Assembly (NCBI RefSeq): GCF_003286415.2
Contig: NZ_CP043450.1
Location: 5,022,001 to 5,086,000 of the forward strand
Origin: Mucilaginibacter rubeus
Lineage (GTDB): Bacteria > Bacteroidota > Bacteroidia > Sphingobacteriales > Sphingobacteriaceae
Direction: 5' to 3'
DNA length: 64,000 nucleotides
Shown here: in pieces, positions 1 through 8,691 of the stretch
Layout: the number at the start of each line of letters is the position of its first letter
Position numbering within the stretch: position 1 is the first letter of the stretch
Notes under the pieces: model-generated
Database searches by the model: none
Seen by the model: only the letters and a program-made list of their open reading frames with translations
What the model was told of the DNA's origin: nothing
Translations under genes and position numbers: made by a program

Positions 1-939
1 CAAGCCTTTATAAACGTGCATTACTTCAACGTTGATATCAAAGATCTCCATGTTAAACTTCATCTCCGGCGATTCGATCTCCTTAACATCCATCAGTTTG
101 TTAAGCATGTATTGCATCTTCTCGGCCGATTCGGAGATATAGCCAACAAACTCTTTCTGATCGGTACTGAGCCTGAAATCTTCCTCCTTGATCATGTTGT
201 TACTCATTACTATAGAGCCAATGAGGTTTTTAAGATCGTGTCCGGCTATGTTAATGAAGCTGTTTTTCTGGCTATCGAGCTTGCGCAGCTGCTCGTACTG
301 CAAATCGATCAGGTTATTTTTTTCGGCGATATCCTTGTTTTGCTGTTTAAGCTGCTCGTTTGATTTTTCGATCATGATCTGCGAGCGTACCTCACGCTGG
401 ATAACTTTGTAACGTGCACCCGGTATTAAGCAGGAAATACCTGCAATGATGAAGAAGATCTGCCCGCCGTTGCTTAGCACCAGATCCAGGTTATACTCGC
501 TCAGCAGGTTAAAGAAAATGGCAAGTAACAGCAACGCCATTAAGGTTTGGATGATTGAGTTTAACGGCTCCCAAAACACCTGCAGGTTAAAAAACAGCAG
601 TGTAGTAGCAAACAACATAAAGTAAATGGTCAAAAACTGAATATTTACGAGGTTGCATAATATAGCTGCCGTTACCGAGAGCATAAAAAAGCTGATATGC
701 AGCAATATGCGATAACTGAACTGTTTATGCTGAAAGTAGCTAAACAGACCATATATGATCAGGATGGTAATAATGCGGATAATGAAAAACTGCAGCCAAA
801 AATTTGTAGCGTAGATAAAATCAACAATGCTGAAAAGCGGGTATAAGAATATAATTGTCCAGATTATATTATTGGTTTGGTACCATGCTTTTTTTGAGGT
901 CTCTCTAATTAATTCTTCGTTAGTAATTTGAACAAACAT
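1..939 (-). CDS. Membrane sensor histidine kinase, 3' part beyond window
   Basis: The reading frame opens with ATG at 939 and runs off the left edge, giving 313 visible residues. About six hydrophobic segments occupy roughly residues 25-190, followed by a short coiled coil (about 195-225, rich in Gln, Lys and Glu) and a HisKA dimerisation box, NIAGHDLKNLIGS, whose phospho-accepting His is residue 234. The HATPase domain must lie outside the window. It is an inner-membrane signal-transducing kinase. The membrane part resembles the non-specific multi-TM sensors common in Bacteroidota, so no ligand can be named. It is transcribed divergently from the GH5 gene at 1004, with a 64-nt gap that must hold both promoters. 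The kinase assignment is firm; the partner regulator is not visible. Confidence 0.85.
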   Translation of the reverse strand, partial: MFVQITNEELIRETSKKAWYQTNNIIWTIIFLYPLFSIVDFIYATNFWLQFFIIRIITILIIYGLFSYFQHKQFSYRILLHISFFMLSVTAAILCNLVNIQFLTIYFMLFATTLLFFNLQVFWEPLNSIIQTLMALLLLAIFFNLLSEYNLDLVLSNGGQIFFIIAGISCLIPGARYKVIQREVRSQIMIEKSNEQLKQQNKDIAEKNNLIDLQYEQLRKLDSQKNSFINIAGHDLKNLIGSIVMSNNMIKEEDFRLSTDQKEFVGYISESAEKMQYMLNKLMDVKEIESPEMKFNMEIFDINVEVMHVYKGL

Positions 940-1003
940 TATTCGTTATCTTGAATTGTAATTAAAAATTAAGGCCGTTGTTTAAATTAATCCGGTTAAA
1001 ATA

Positions 1004-2125
1004 TTGGTTAATAAAAATATTCGTTATACGATAATTCAAACAAGTTTGTTGTTGCTGGTGTCAATAGCAATAACCTCCGTTGCAAAAAGTCGTCCAAATC
1101 CTGAACAAGCGCGTTTAATGGCGTTTCAACGTGCCAAAAATCTAAATAATGGCATCAGTATTTCATGGCTCGAGCAAACCTGGAATGAAAGTTCGCTGGC
1201 TCAAAACGCGCCTAAAAAATCTGATTTTCTACTGCTCAAAAAGCTGGGCTTTAAAAGCATCAGGTTGCCTGTGGCTTTTACTTCCTTTAATCCTAAAACA
1301 AATGCACAACTGTTTACCTATATAGATAAAGTTATTGGGCAGTGCGAAACTTACGGATTTAGGCTGGTGATAGATTACCATTATGGCTGTTTAAGCGATA
1401 ATAATTATCTTACCGAAACACCACTGATAATTGATTTGTGGCTAAAATTAACCAAAAGGTATAAATCTGCAAGTTATAACAACCTTTATTTCGAGATCTA
1501 CAACGAGCCGCCCCATATCAACCCCAAAGTGTGGAAAGACGCCGCGTACAATATTGTAACAGCCATCCGTAAAATAGACAAGCAACGTACGCTGATTGTT
1601 GGCGCTTCAAACTATAACAGTATCTATGAGTTAAGCAGGTTTGAAAGGCTTGCCGACGAAAATATTATTTACACATTTCACTTCTACGAACCTTTCTTTT
1701 TTACCCATCAGGGTGCAAGCTGGGTGGGCGACCAGGCGGCTACCACCGGGGTATCATTTCCATACAATGCGGAAAATTTTCCTGCACTTAATCCCAAAGC
1801 AAAAAATACTTCAGGCGAAAGTAACTACCATATGTACCCGCGCGATGGCAATGAACAATCAATAAATGATAAATTACAAATTGTTAAAAACTGGGCGCTT
1901 AAATATGATGTTCCTGTTATATGTGGCGAATATGGCGTGTATAATAAATATGCGGATTTGGATAGCCGGTGTCGTTACATCAAAGCGGTTCGTAAAGCGT
2001 TAAAGCGGCTTGATATTCCCGGCATGCTTTGGGATTATAATAGTAGTTTTTCGCTGTTTGCAGGCAGGCCGTCTATAGAGAATTTGCCCCTGTGTATGAA
2101 AGACGCAATTAGCGCCACACAGTGA
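1004..2125 (+). CDS. Exported GH5-family glycoside hydrolase (cellulase-like)
   Basis: 373 residues. The N-terminus has a basic start and a hydrophobic stretch (about residues 8-27), consistent with a signal peptide. The body is a TIM-barrel of the GH5 cellulase type. The acid/base Glu is E168 in FEIYNEPPH, the nucleophile Glu is E309 in VICGEYGVYNK, and a conserved barrel strand with RLPV lies near residue 87. It should hydrolyse beta-linked glucan or mannan outside the cytoplasm; substrate cannot be read from sequence. The start is a TTG: no ATG or GTG lies upstream of the signal peptide, and the next Met (residue 39) would remove the export signal. It is flanked by a divergent histidine kinase and a desaturase, neither an obvious functional partner. 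Confidence 0.85.
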   Translation: MVNKNIRYTIIQTSLLLLVSIAITSVAKSRPNPEQARLMAFQRAKNLNNGISISWLEQTWNESSLAQNAPKKSDFLLLKKLGFKSIRLPVAFTSFNPKTNAQLFTYIDKVIGQCETYGFRLVIDYHYGCLSDNNYLTETPLIIDLWLKLTKRYKSASYNNLYFEIYNEPPHINPKVWKDAAYNIVTAIRKIDKQRTLIVGASNYNSIYELSRFERLADENIIYTFHFYEPFFFTHQGASWVGDQAATTGVSFPYNAENFPALNPKAKNTSGESNYHMYPRDGNEQSINDKLQIVKNWALKYDVPVICGEYGVYNKYADLDSRCRYIKAVRKALKRLDIPGMLWDYNSSFSLFAGRPSIENLPLCMKDAISATQ

Positions 2126-2155
2126 AATTTTAAACATTAATGTAACAAATTTAGT

Positions 2156-2163
2156 TACCTTTG
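2156..2163 (+). promoter_or_regulatory. Bacteroidota -7 element for the desaturase gene
   Basis: TACCTTTG matches the TAnnTTTG -7 consensus of the Bacteroidota primary sigma factor. It lies 17 nt before the desaturase ATG, so the 5' leader would be only about 10 nt. No good -33 TTG is seen. Confidence 0.5.
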
Positions 2164-2180
2164 CTCACTAATATACAGTT

Positions 2181-3161
2181 ATGAGATTTTTTGAAGAAAA
2201 GCGCAGAGAAGTAATGGTGCATATCGAAAAGTTCATGTTAGAAAAAATACATGAATACCTGAAACCGATTGACACCATCTGGCAACCATCTGATTTTTTG
2301 CCTGATTCTTCGAGGGATTCTTTCTTTACTGAAATTAAGGAATTGCAGGAAAGTGCTGCCGGCCTTTCATACGATCTGATTGCCGTTTTAATTGGCGATA
2401 CCATTACCGAAGAGGCCCTGCCTACTTACGAGTCATGGCTAACCATGGTTGAAGGCGTATCTGACAGCGAAGAAGGTGGCTGGATGAAATGGACCCGCCA
2501 CTGGACCGGTGAGGAAAACCGTCACGGCGACCTGCTTAACAAATACCTGTACCTGTCTGGTCGTGTGGATATGCGCATGATGGAGATCTCTACCCAATAC
2601 CTTATTTCTGATGGTTTTGATATCGGTACTGGTCATGACCCTTACCGTAACTTTATATACACCTCTTTTCAGGAGCTTGCAACCAATGTTTCGCACCGTC
2701 GTGTAGCTTCACAGGCAAAAAAATACGGTGATCCCCTGCTATCAAAAATGTGCGGTGTTATCGCATCTGACGAAGCTCGTCACGCCAAAGCTTACAAATA
2801 CTTTATCGAAAAAATATTTGAGGTAGACCCAAGCGAGGCTATGATAGCTTTTGAAGATATGATGCGCAAAAAGATTGTGATGCCTGCCCACTTCCTGCGT
2901 GAAGTTGGTTTAAAGGTTGGTCAAACTTTTGGTCACTTTACCGATGCTGCACAGCGCTTGGGCATTTACACAGCTATCGACTATGTTGATATCCTGAAAG
3001 AGCTTTTAACCGACTGGCATATCGAAAGCATAACAGGTTTGGATGAAGCAGGTGAAAAAGCCCGCGATTACGTGGTAAACCTTCCGGCCCGCCTACTGCG
3101 TGTAGCCGAACGTATGAAAAACCCAATGCTGGAGTACAAATTTACCTGGATCAACGGGTAA
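2181..3161 (+). CDS. Acyl-ACP desaturase (ferritin-like diiron)
   Basis: 326 residues, the usual length of soluble acyl-ACP (stearoyl-ACP) desaturases. The helical diiron motifs are present: EENRHGD near residue 108 and DEARH near residue 196, which supply the Glu/His iron ligands. The enzyme would insert a cis double bond into acyl chains on acyl carrier protein, using O2 and reduced ferredoxin, and so set membrane fluidity. A second possible start is Met12 (2214); the first ATG is kept because a -7 promoter lies just upstream. It is monocistronic: a palindromic repeat that could act as terminator follows the stop codon, and the next gene is convergent. Confidence 0.9.
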   Translation: MRFFEEKRREVMVHIEKFMLEKIHEYLKPIDTIWQPSDFLPDSSRDSFFTEIKELQESAAGLSYDLIAVLIGDTITEEALPTYESWLTMVEGVSDSEEGGWMKWTRHWTGEENRHGDLLNKYLYLSGRVDMRMMEISTQYLISDGFDIGTGHDPYRNFIYTSFQELATNVSHRRVASQAKKYGDPLLSKMCGVIASDEARHAKAYKYFIEKIFEVDPSEAMIAFEDMMRKKIVMPAHFLREVGLKVGQTFGHFTDAAQRLGIYTAIDYVDILKELLTDWHIESITGLDEAGEKARDYVVNLPARLLRVAERMKNPMLEYKFTWING

Positions 3162-3196
3162 GCAATCAAATAATTTTAAGGAGAGATTCTATCCAC

Positions 3197-3280
3197 GCGT
3201 CATTGCGAGGTACGAAGCAATCGCGAACTATACAGGGCGAACCTGCAAATCGGTGGTTGCTTCGTATCTCGCAATGACGC
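3197..3280. repeat. Palindromic intergenic repeat, family A (copy 1)
   Basis: The outer arms GCGTCATTGCGAG and CTCGCAATGACGC are exact inverted repeats. The next segment (ACGAAGCAA / TTGCTTCGT) also pairs, giving a long imperfect hairpin of about 84 nt followed by a T-run. Other copies lie at 5421, 7052, 15969 and, in part, at 5920 and 48641. It sits between convergent genes and may double as a transcription terminator. Confidence 0.85.
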
Positions 3281-3320
3281 CTTTTTTATAAGGTCTATTA
3301 AGCTTGGCCCACAATTCACG

Positions 3321-4931
3321 CTACTCCTCCCGCTCAATTTTATAACCCGGCTTTTTATAACCTTCGGCAACATAATTTTCGGGGATCTGGATATGGCTTC
3401 CATCACGCACTGCTGTAAAATGCGGCGACATGATCTCCATGCCTGCTTCATTAAACTTATCCTGTATGTTTTGGTATAAAGCAGAATAGATGACCGCCAT
3501 TTTACCGGGCTTATCGGTATAGGCGTTTATCTGGTAGCTTACGTTAAAATCATTCAGCGCGGTTTGCAGCACAAATGGTTTAGGCTCGGCAAGGATCCCC
3601 TCCGTAGCCTCTGCAGCACTGATGAGCAGGTTATGAATAGTTTGCCAGGGCGCGTCATAACCAATAGTAACGCTGGTATTCAATATCAAACCCAAAGTTT
3701 TTGACGACGAGGTATAGTTAACTGTAGCGCCGCTTAAAATGGTGGCATTGGGCACAGTTACATCTTCGTTTTTAATGGTACGCACACGGGTAACCAGCAG
3801 ATTTTTCTCAATTACATCGCCCATAATTTCGCCAACCTTTATCCTGTCGCCAATTTTAAAGGGACGCATATAGGTAAGTACAATCCCCGAAACCATGTTA
3901 GATATAGCAGATGATGATCCCAATGAAAACAGCACACCAATAAAAACAGTCACTCCCTGAAATACTTTGGATTGAGAGCCGGGCAGATAGGGAAATATCA
4001 CCACAAACATAAAAGCATACATCAGCACGCGGATGATATTGTAAGTAGGGATAGCCCACTCCGGGTAAAAGCCTTTTAAGGTGATGGCACCATTGGCAAT
4101 TTCGGTAGCTACAAATTTTACCAGCTTCACGATGTACCGGGTAACCAAATAAATAACCGTTATGGTAAGCAGGTTAGGTATAAAGTGAACAATGGCAAGT
4201 AAGATACTTTTCAACGGGTCGACCACAAAACCGATAAGTTGTGTAGCGATAGACTGTGACGAAGGGAAAATATAAAATAACACCGGCAAAGCCAGGTAAA
4301 CCAGCAACAGGATAATAAGCAAGCGCCCGATATTGATCAGTCCGCTGATAAAAGGAAGCAGACGCGAAGCATAAGCTACAGGCGCACCTTTTGCCGCCAG
4401 CTTTTCAACCCTACGCTCCCAGCCCTGTATGCTTTTTAGTTTTATCCACCTGAATCCTTTATTAACAACCCATATCAACACGATAAGCAATATGATAACA
4501 GCAACGGCTTCCAACACGTTTGTAATCAGTTGCTTTGGACTATTGCTTTCAAAAACATTACCCAGTTTATTTTTTAATATCGACAGATAACTCGCTGCCA
4601 GTTGCGGCCGGGTTAATTCGGAGTAAGCGGCATCGGCATCGTTAACGCCCATGATCATTTGCCCGTTGTAGGTTATCAGGGATATGGAAGTATCATTTTT
4701 AAGCGTCAGTGAATCGGCGTTAAAATCTATCCGACTCATCAGGGCTTCAATACGTTTGGTAACAATTCCGGCCCGTTCCTTTGGATCAAACAAGCCCTGT
4801 GGGGCATAAAACTTAAACAGGGTATCCTGGTTAACAATTACCGGTTCGCCAGTTTTTTCGGGGAGTTTTTGTGCCTGTGTCGTAAGTATGGCAAACAGAA
4901 AAAGGATGAGCAGGTTGAAAAATTTAGGCAT
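3321..4931 (-). CDS. MscS-family mechanosensitive ion channel
   Basis: 536 residues. A cleavable signal peptide (ends near TQAQ, residue 20) precedes an extracytoplasmic N-terminal region of about 125 residues. Then come five or so membrane segments (about 140-160, 190-225, 240-265, 290-320 and the pore helix about 325-350) and the MscS beta domain with KIGDRIKVGEIMGDVIE and VTVPNATIL. The C-terminal alpha/beta domain ends in a charged tail. It would release osmolytes on hypo-osmotic shock. The extra periplasmic N-terminal region places it with the larger MscS relatives found in Bacteroidota. It is convergent with the desaturase gene and 66 nt upstream of nothing obviously related. Confidence 0.92.
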   Translation of the reverse strand: MPKFFNLLILFLFAILTTQAQKLPEKTGEPVIVNQDTLFKFYAPQGLFDPKERAGIVTKRIEALMSRIDFNADSLTLKNDTSISLITYNGQMIMGVNDADAAYSELTRPQLAASYLSILKNKLGNVFESNSPKQLITNVLEAVAVIILLIVLIWVVNKGFRWIKLKSIQGWERRVEKLAAKGAPVAYASRLLPFISGLINIGRLLIILLLVYLALPVLFYIFPSSQSIATQLIGFVVDPLKSILLAIVHFIPNLLTITVIYLVTRYIVKLVKFVATEIANGAITLKGFYPEWAIPTYNIIRVLMYAFMFVVIFPYLPGSQSKVFQGVTVFIGVLFSLGSSSAISNMVSGIVLTYMRPFKIGDRIKVGEIMGDVIEKNLLVTRVRTIKNEDVTVPNATILSGATVNYTSSSKTLGLILNTSVTIGYDAPWQTIHNLLISAAEATEGILAEPKPFVLQTALNDFNVSYQINAYTDKPGKMAVIYSALYQNIQDKFNEAGMEIMSPHFTAVRDGSHIQIPENYVAEGYKKPGYKIEREE

Positions 4932-4997
4932 AGGGATGTTTTTCTGTTAAAGCTAAAAATTATTTAGCTCATTTCAACCTGCCTACCATTAGCGTAT

Positions 4998-5324
4998 TTA
5001 TCCCTCCTGCACCAGGTCTGTACCCAAATTGCCGGCAACCTTACCAAACAGGTCATTCAGGATAGATTCCACAGTGAGGGAATTTACATCATCCACATAA
5101 TGCTCATTACGGGTGATCCAAAGTTCATGACCATTGATCACGATGCTAAACAGAACGCCATCATAAACAGCGGGCAACGAAATGGTCACTTCTTCGCCTT
5201 TACGCTCAACTGTAAAATTTAAATCGCTTTGTCGCTGTTCGTGAAATAAGGTGTTCAGTTTTTCGTGTAGTAGCAGGTATAACTGGTTAAGGTCGATATC
5301 GGTATGAAGGGTGATGATTTTCAT
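4998..5324 (-). CDS. Hypothetical protein, 108 aa, acidic
   Basis: I do not recognise this family. The start at 5324 (protein begins MKIITLHTDIDL) was chosen over a longer frame beginning at 5399, because the extra 25 residues are Ser- and Tyr-rich, lack homologous character and overlap likely promoter sequence. The protein is soluble, with alternating amphipathic helix and beta strands and no signal peptide. It lies 66 nt upstream of the mscS-like gene on the same strand, so the two could be co-transcribed. No function is suggested. Confidence 0.6.
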   Translation of the reverse strand: MKIITLHTDIDLNQLYLLLHEKLNTLFHEQRQSDLNFTVERKGEEVTISLPAVYDGVLFSIVINGHELWITRNEHYVDDVNSLTVESILNDLFGKVAGNLGTDLVQEG

Positions 5325-5420
5325 AATTTGGTATATTAGCGATGTATTTAAATAGTACAAAATTGAGGGAGGGATTGTTTGGGAAGACGAGCTTCGCACC
5401 CAATTAGGCTATAATAATAT

Positions 5421-5536
5421 GTCATTGCGAGGAGGAACGACGAAGCAATCTCGTAGCTATACAGATCGTACATGCAATGGCTACGGGATTGCCACTTCGC
5501 GCCCACACTTCTCCATGCCGCTCCTCACAATGAAAT
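5421..5536. repeat. Palindromic intergenic repeat, family A (copy 2)
   Basis: It begins GTCATTGCGAGGAGGAACGA, continues with ACGAAGCAATC and closes with the inverted arm (GATTGCC... and CTCCTCACAATGA). The arms have diverged more than in copies 1, 3 and 4. The inner sequence CTCGTAGCTATACAGAT recurs inverted at the partial copy at 5920-5973, so the GIY-YIG gene lies between them. The 5325-5622 gap holds only this element and an A/T-rich leader. Confidence 0.75.
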
Positions 5537-5622
5537 GAGTTTTATAACTATCGCCTGATATAATTTAAACAATAATTGCAAAGCCTTAAGCAATCTTTTA
5601 GATTCGTGCAACGCCTTATACA

Positions 5623-5919
5623 ATGCAGATACACCAATACTTCGTTTATATTTTAACAAACAAAGCTAATACGGCATTATACGTAGGTGTATCGAGTGAC
5701 TTACATAATAGGATATTAGAACACAAGGGAAAGATATATAAAGGATATACGGCTAAGTACTCGTGCGATAAATTAGTTTACTTTGAACAGTTTCAGTGGA
5801 TATATGATGCTATAGCCAGAGAAAAACAATTAAAAGCAGGATCGAGACAAAAGAAAATTGATTTGATAGTAGCGACTAATCCATCTTGGGTAGATTTAAG
5901 TATCGACTGGTATGATTAA
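5623..5919 (+). CDS. Small GIY-YIG nuclease-family protein
   Basis: 98 residues, a stand-alone GIY-YIG domain. The first strand pair reads FVYILTN...LYVGVSSD, corresponding to the GIY and YIG motifs. It is followed by the LHNRILEHK helix (the Arg is the conserved catalytic Arg), and by FEQFQWIYDAIAREKQLK, with the conserved Glu in IAREKQLK. Such single-domain proteins (UPF0213/YhbQ-like) are metal-dependent nucleases by family, but their cellular role is poorly known. The gene is flanked on both sides by copies of the family A palindromic repeat in inverted orientation, and its stop codon abuts the right-hand copy. This suggests it may move with, or act on, that repeat. Confidence 0.88.
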   Translation: MQIHQYFVYILTNKANTALYVGVSSDLHNRILEHKGKIYKGYTAKYSCDKLVYFEQFQWIYDAIAREKQLKAGSRQKKIDLIVATNPSWVDLSIDWYD

Positions 5920-5973
5920 TCTGTATAGTTGTAATGCATTGGCTACGAGATTGCCACGCTTCGCTCGCAATGA
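5920..5973. repeat. Half copy of palindromic repeat family A, inverted, abutting GIY-YIG gene
   Basis: On the minus strand this reads GTCATTGCGAGCGAAGC, then GGCAATCTCGTAGCC and CTATACAGAT. That is the same order as the left arm of copy 2 at 5421. The copy starts immediately after the TAA of the GIY-YIG gene. Confidence 0.75.
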
Positions 5974-6009
5974 CATATTTTTTTAATAATACACAAAACA
6001 TCACCATAT

Positions 6010-7029
6010 ATGAATTACAAATTGTTGGGCCGCTCGGGCCTTAAAGTTTCTGAACTATGCCTTGGGGCTATGGGCTTTGGTACCGAAGGCGGCTGGGGAG
6101 CCGAAAAGGAGGCCAGCTTTGCCATTATGGATGCCTTTGCCGAAGCAGGCGGCAATTTTTTTGATACAGCCAACGTATACAAACTGGGCACCAGCGAAAA
6201 GATCATCGGTGAATACCTGGGCAATCATGATCGTGATTATTTTGTGCTGGCAACCAAATACACTTTAAAAGATAACATCACCAATCCCAACGCGTCGGGC
6301 AATAACCGCAAAAACATGATGCGCAGTGTGGAGGAAAGCCTTAAGCGTTTAAAAACTGATTTTATTGATGTGCTGTATCTGCACATCTGGGATAACATCA
6401 CCCCTATTGACGAAGTGCTGCGTGGCCTGGACGACCTGATTAAACAGGGTAAAGTAACCTATGCAGCTATCAGTGATACCCCAGCCTGGGTAGTATCAAA
6501 AGGAAATACCCTTGCCGAGCTGATGGGCTGGAGCCAGTTCATTGCTTTACAGGTTGAATATAGCTTACTTGCCCGCACGGCAGAGCGTGAGCTAATCCCG
6601 ATGGCGAAACACTATGGCATGACAGTTACTCCATGGGCCCCGCTGGCTGGTGGTGCTTTAACGGGCAAATACCTGCGTGGCGAACAAGGCCGTGTAAAAG
6701 CTGAAAGTAACCGCCGTAACAACAGGGCGCAAACTATCACCGAAGCCGTTGTTGACATAGCTACAGAGCTTGGCGTATCCGAAAGTCACGTTGCCCTGCA
6801 GTGGATGATGGACAGGGACTTTAGCTGCATCCCTATTGTAGGCGCTACTAAAATTGACCAGCTAAACGATAACCTGAGAGCAGTAGACACTAAATTATCT
6901 CCCGAACATTTCAAAAAACTTAACGAGGTAAGCGCTATCGAATTGGGTTTCCCCGGCGATTTTTTCAATGAGGATGCTGTAAAAATGAACAGCTTCGGTG
7001 GGTTTTATGACAAGGTGGAGAAAAGGTAA
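6010..7029 (+). CDS. Aldo/keto reductase
   Basis: 339 residues, an NADPH-dependent oxidoreductase with the (beta/alpha)8 aldo/keto reductase fold. Visible features are the N-terminal LGRSGLKVSELCLGAMGFG, the catalytic Asp and Tyr in FFDTANVY (near residue 55), the Lys in LATKYTL (near residue 81), and the His in YLHIWD (near residue 124). The C-terminal cofactor-binding segment is IPIVGATKIDQLNDNL. It would reduce an aldehyde or ketone, often of a sugar; substrate is unknown. It stands alone between two family A repeats. Confidence 0.92.
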   Translation: MNYKLLGRSGLKVSELCLGAMGFGTEGGWGAEKEASFAIMDAFAEAGGNFFDTANVYKLGTSEKIIGEYLGNHDRDYFVLATKYTLKDNITNPNASGNNRKNMMRSVEESLKRLKTDFIDVLYLHIWDNITPIDEVLRGLDDLIKQGKVTYAAISDTPAWVVSKGNTLAELMGWSQFIALQVEYSLLARTAERELIPMAKHYGMTVTPWAPLAGGALTGKYLRGEQGRVKAESNRRNNRAQTITEAVVDIATELGVSESHVALQWMMDRDFSCIPIVGATKIDQLNDNLRAVDTKLSPEHFKKLNEVSAIELGFPGDFFNEDAVKMNSFGGFYDKVEKR

Positions 7030-7051
7030 TTACCCCTGTCTACCGACTACT

Positions 7052-7147
7052 ACGTCATTGCGAGGTACGAAGCAATCCCCGATTAGTTGAGGGGCTTTAC
7101 CAGTCCGCTCTGTATACTTTGGGATTGCTTCGTACCTCGCAATGACG
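7052..7147. repeat. Palindromic intergenic repeat, family A (copy 3)
   Basis: The outer arms ACGTCATTGCGAGGTACGAA and TTCGTACCTCGCAATGACG are inverted repeats, with AGCAATCCC / GGGATTGC extending the pairing. A T-run (CTTTTTTATG) follows. It lies between the convergent aldo/keto reductase and DUF4846 genes. Confidence 0.85.
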
Positions 7148-7161
7148 CTTTTTTATGTACA

Positions 7162-7923
7162 CTAAAACCGTTTCAAATAATTCTTGCTGATCAGTTCGCC
7201 ATAAAGTATTCCGCTGTGCTGATCCATCGCAAACCATGGTGAACCGTATTGCAGCACCTGGATATTTTGTGCCGGCATAAAACTCTGTGCCAGCAAAAAC
7301 TGCTTTTGATGAGCAGCATTTTCCACTACATCCAGTACAATAAAACAATGCCCTGGAGAACCGCCTCGGATAAATACATCGCCCGGCTTAAGATCGTTAG
7401 GGTTTGACACCGCTTTTAGCTCCTTTTGCAATGATATAGTACCTGCATAGCTGAACACCAGGTTCATGTAATTTAAAAACGTTTGGTATGAATAATCGGG
7501 TTTGGCTTTTAAAACCCAATGGTCGTTTTTATAACGGTAACCTTTGGTGTAGTGCTCATAATCGCATTTAAAACCGCTGGTAAAGTTGAAAGAGATTTCG
7601 CTGTACTTTTTTTGCTGATAAAGGTATTCGCCACGTAAGCGCATCACAGCATCGGCACATTGCTGAAGGTCCTGATTGCCCACACTCATATCGATTACGG
7701 CGGCAGTGTAAATGTCTGTCCGGGCAATATCCCCTTTATAGGTTTTAGTTGGCGTACCTGCAGGTTTTAAGGGTAAAGACTGCAGCCAGGCCCCGAAGCT
7801 ACCGGGCGAGGCCGGGATACGATGATAACCTGCGGGTACTGCAAATCTTTTAACTACATTATCCGGAGGTGGAGCAATGTTGATATTCAAAAACAGCAGC
7901 AGGCAGGCGATCATAGCGTTCAT
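7162..7923 (-). CDS. DUF4846 domain-containing exported protein
   Basis: 253 residues. A short hydrophobic N-terminus (MNAMIACLLLFLNIN) suggests export. The body matches the DUF4846 pattern as I know it: RFAVPAGYHRIP..PGSFGAWLQSLPL near the start, then a segment with CADAVMRLRGEYLY and a C-terminal DVFIRGGSPGHCFIVLDV. The function of the family is unknown; the conserved GSPGHC with its His and Cys may be an active-site element. The ATG overlaps the stop of the upstream M23 peptidase gene by 4 nt (ATGA type), so the two are translationally coupled and may both act on the cell wall. Confidence 0.82.
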   Translation of the reverse strand: MNAMIACLLLFLNINIAPPPDNVVKRFAVPAGYHRIPASPGSFGAWLQSLPLKPAGTPTKTYKGDIARTDIYTAAVIDMSVGNQDLQQCADAVMRLRGEYLYQQKKYSEISFNFTSGFKCDYEHYTKGYRYKNDHWVLKAKPDYSYQTFLNYMNLVFSYAGTISLQKELKAVSNPNDLKPGDVFIRGGSPGHCFIVLDVVENAAHQKQFLLAQSFMPAQNIQVLQYGSPWFAMDQHSGILYGELISKNYLKRF

Positions 7924-8645
7924 AGTGTTCGGGCTTTTTTTAACTGCTCATATGGATTAAAAGGTACGGGAATCCCGTCAACCAGTTTAAATTCCGAAAA
8001 ATGCAGGTGCGTTGGCGAACGTTTTTTATAAGCATTATAACCTGTACGGCCAACCTCGGCTATTTTCTGCCCCTGCGTAACATAGCTGCCAGGTTTAACA
8101 AAAATGGCGCTGTTATGAGCATAATAAGTAAAAACAGCCGCCTTAGGATGATAGATCCAGATGAACTTTCCGCCCCGCATATTACTGTTAGGTTCCCATT
8201 CATTGCAGCAGGCTATCACCCAGCCGTCATCTACACTAAGCACATTAACAGGTTTACCGGTACGGTCATCAATACAATCCTGGTTTTTATCGTTAATAAA
8301 AATATCATGGGCAGGATGAGCGCCATGCTTGTTTCCATCCAGATAACGGTAACCTTTATCAAAATAACCATTCCCGTGAGTGCCGCCTATCGCGCTGCTG
8401 TTATATCCTTTAAGCGGGAATACCCATTGCAGTTTGGGCTGAATAAATTCGGCCCGCAGCATTTCAAGCAAAGCAATTCGTTTTAATACCATATCGAATT
8501 GCTTCTGCGCCTCCACTTTTTTTATGCCGCCGTTTAAAACCGCGTTATTAAAACTGTTGAATTTGGTGAAAGCAGCAGTATCACGCTGAGCCAAAGCCCC
8601 GATACTTACCAATAACAAAGAAAAAAACAGGATGATTTTTTGCAT
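7920..8645 (-). CDS. M23-family (LytM-like) metallopeptidase, exported
   Basis: 241 residues from the ATG at 8645, which begins MQKIILFFSLLLVSIGALAQ, a clear signal peptide. An upstream in-frame Met would add only MLLIINL and seems less likely. The C-terminal half is the LytM/M23 fold, with the Zn ligands in AHPAHDIFI (H and D) and in THLHFSEF (HxH). It would cut peptidoglycan cross-bridges in the periplasm, or be a regulator of such enzymes. It overlaps the DUF4846 gene by 4 nt downstream, so they form a two-gene unit. Confidence 0.9.
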   Translation of the reverse strand: MQKIILFFSLLLVSIGALAQRDTAAFTKFNSFNNAVLNGGIKKVEAQKQFDMVLKRIALLEMLRAEFIQPKLQWVFPLKGYNSSAIGGTHGNGYFDKGYRYLDGNKHGAHPAHDIFINDKNQDCIDDRTGKPVNVLSVDDGWVIACCNEWEPNSNMRGGKFIWIYHPKAAVFTYYAHNSAIFVKPGSYVTQGQKIAEVGRTGYNAYKKRSPTHLHFSEFKLVDGIPVPFNPYEQLKKARTL

Positions 8646-8691
8646 AAGGTTTATAATCAACAACATTAACTAATAAACAGTTAAAATATTG

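Noticed and set aside
5421..5536. Possible CRISPR array in the repeat-rich segments
   Set aside because: Repeats are inverted, of unequal spacing and not in regular direct arrays; no Cas genes are present.
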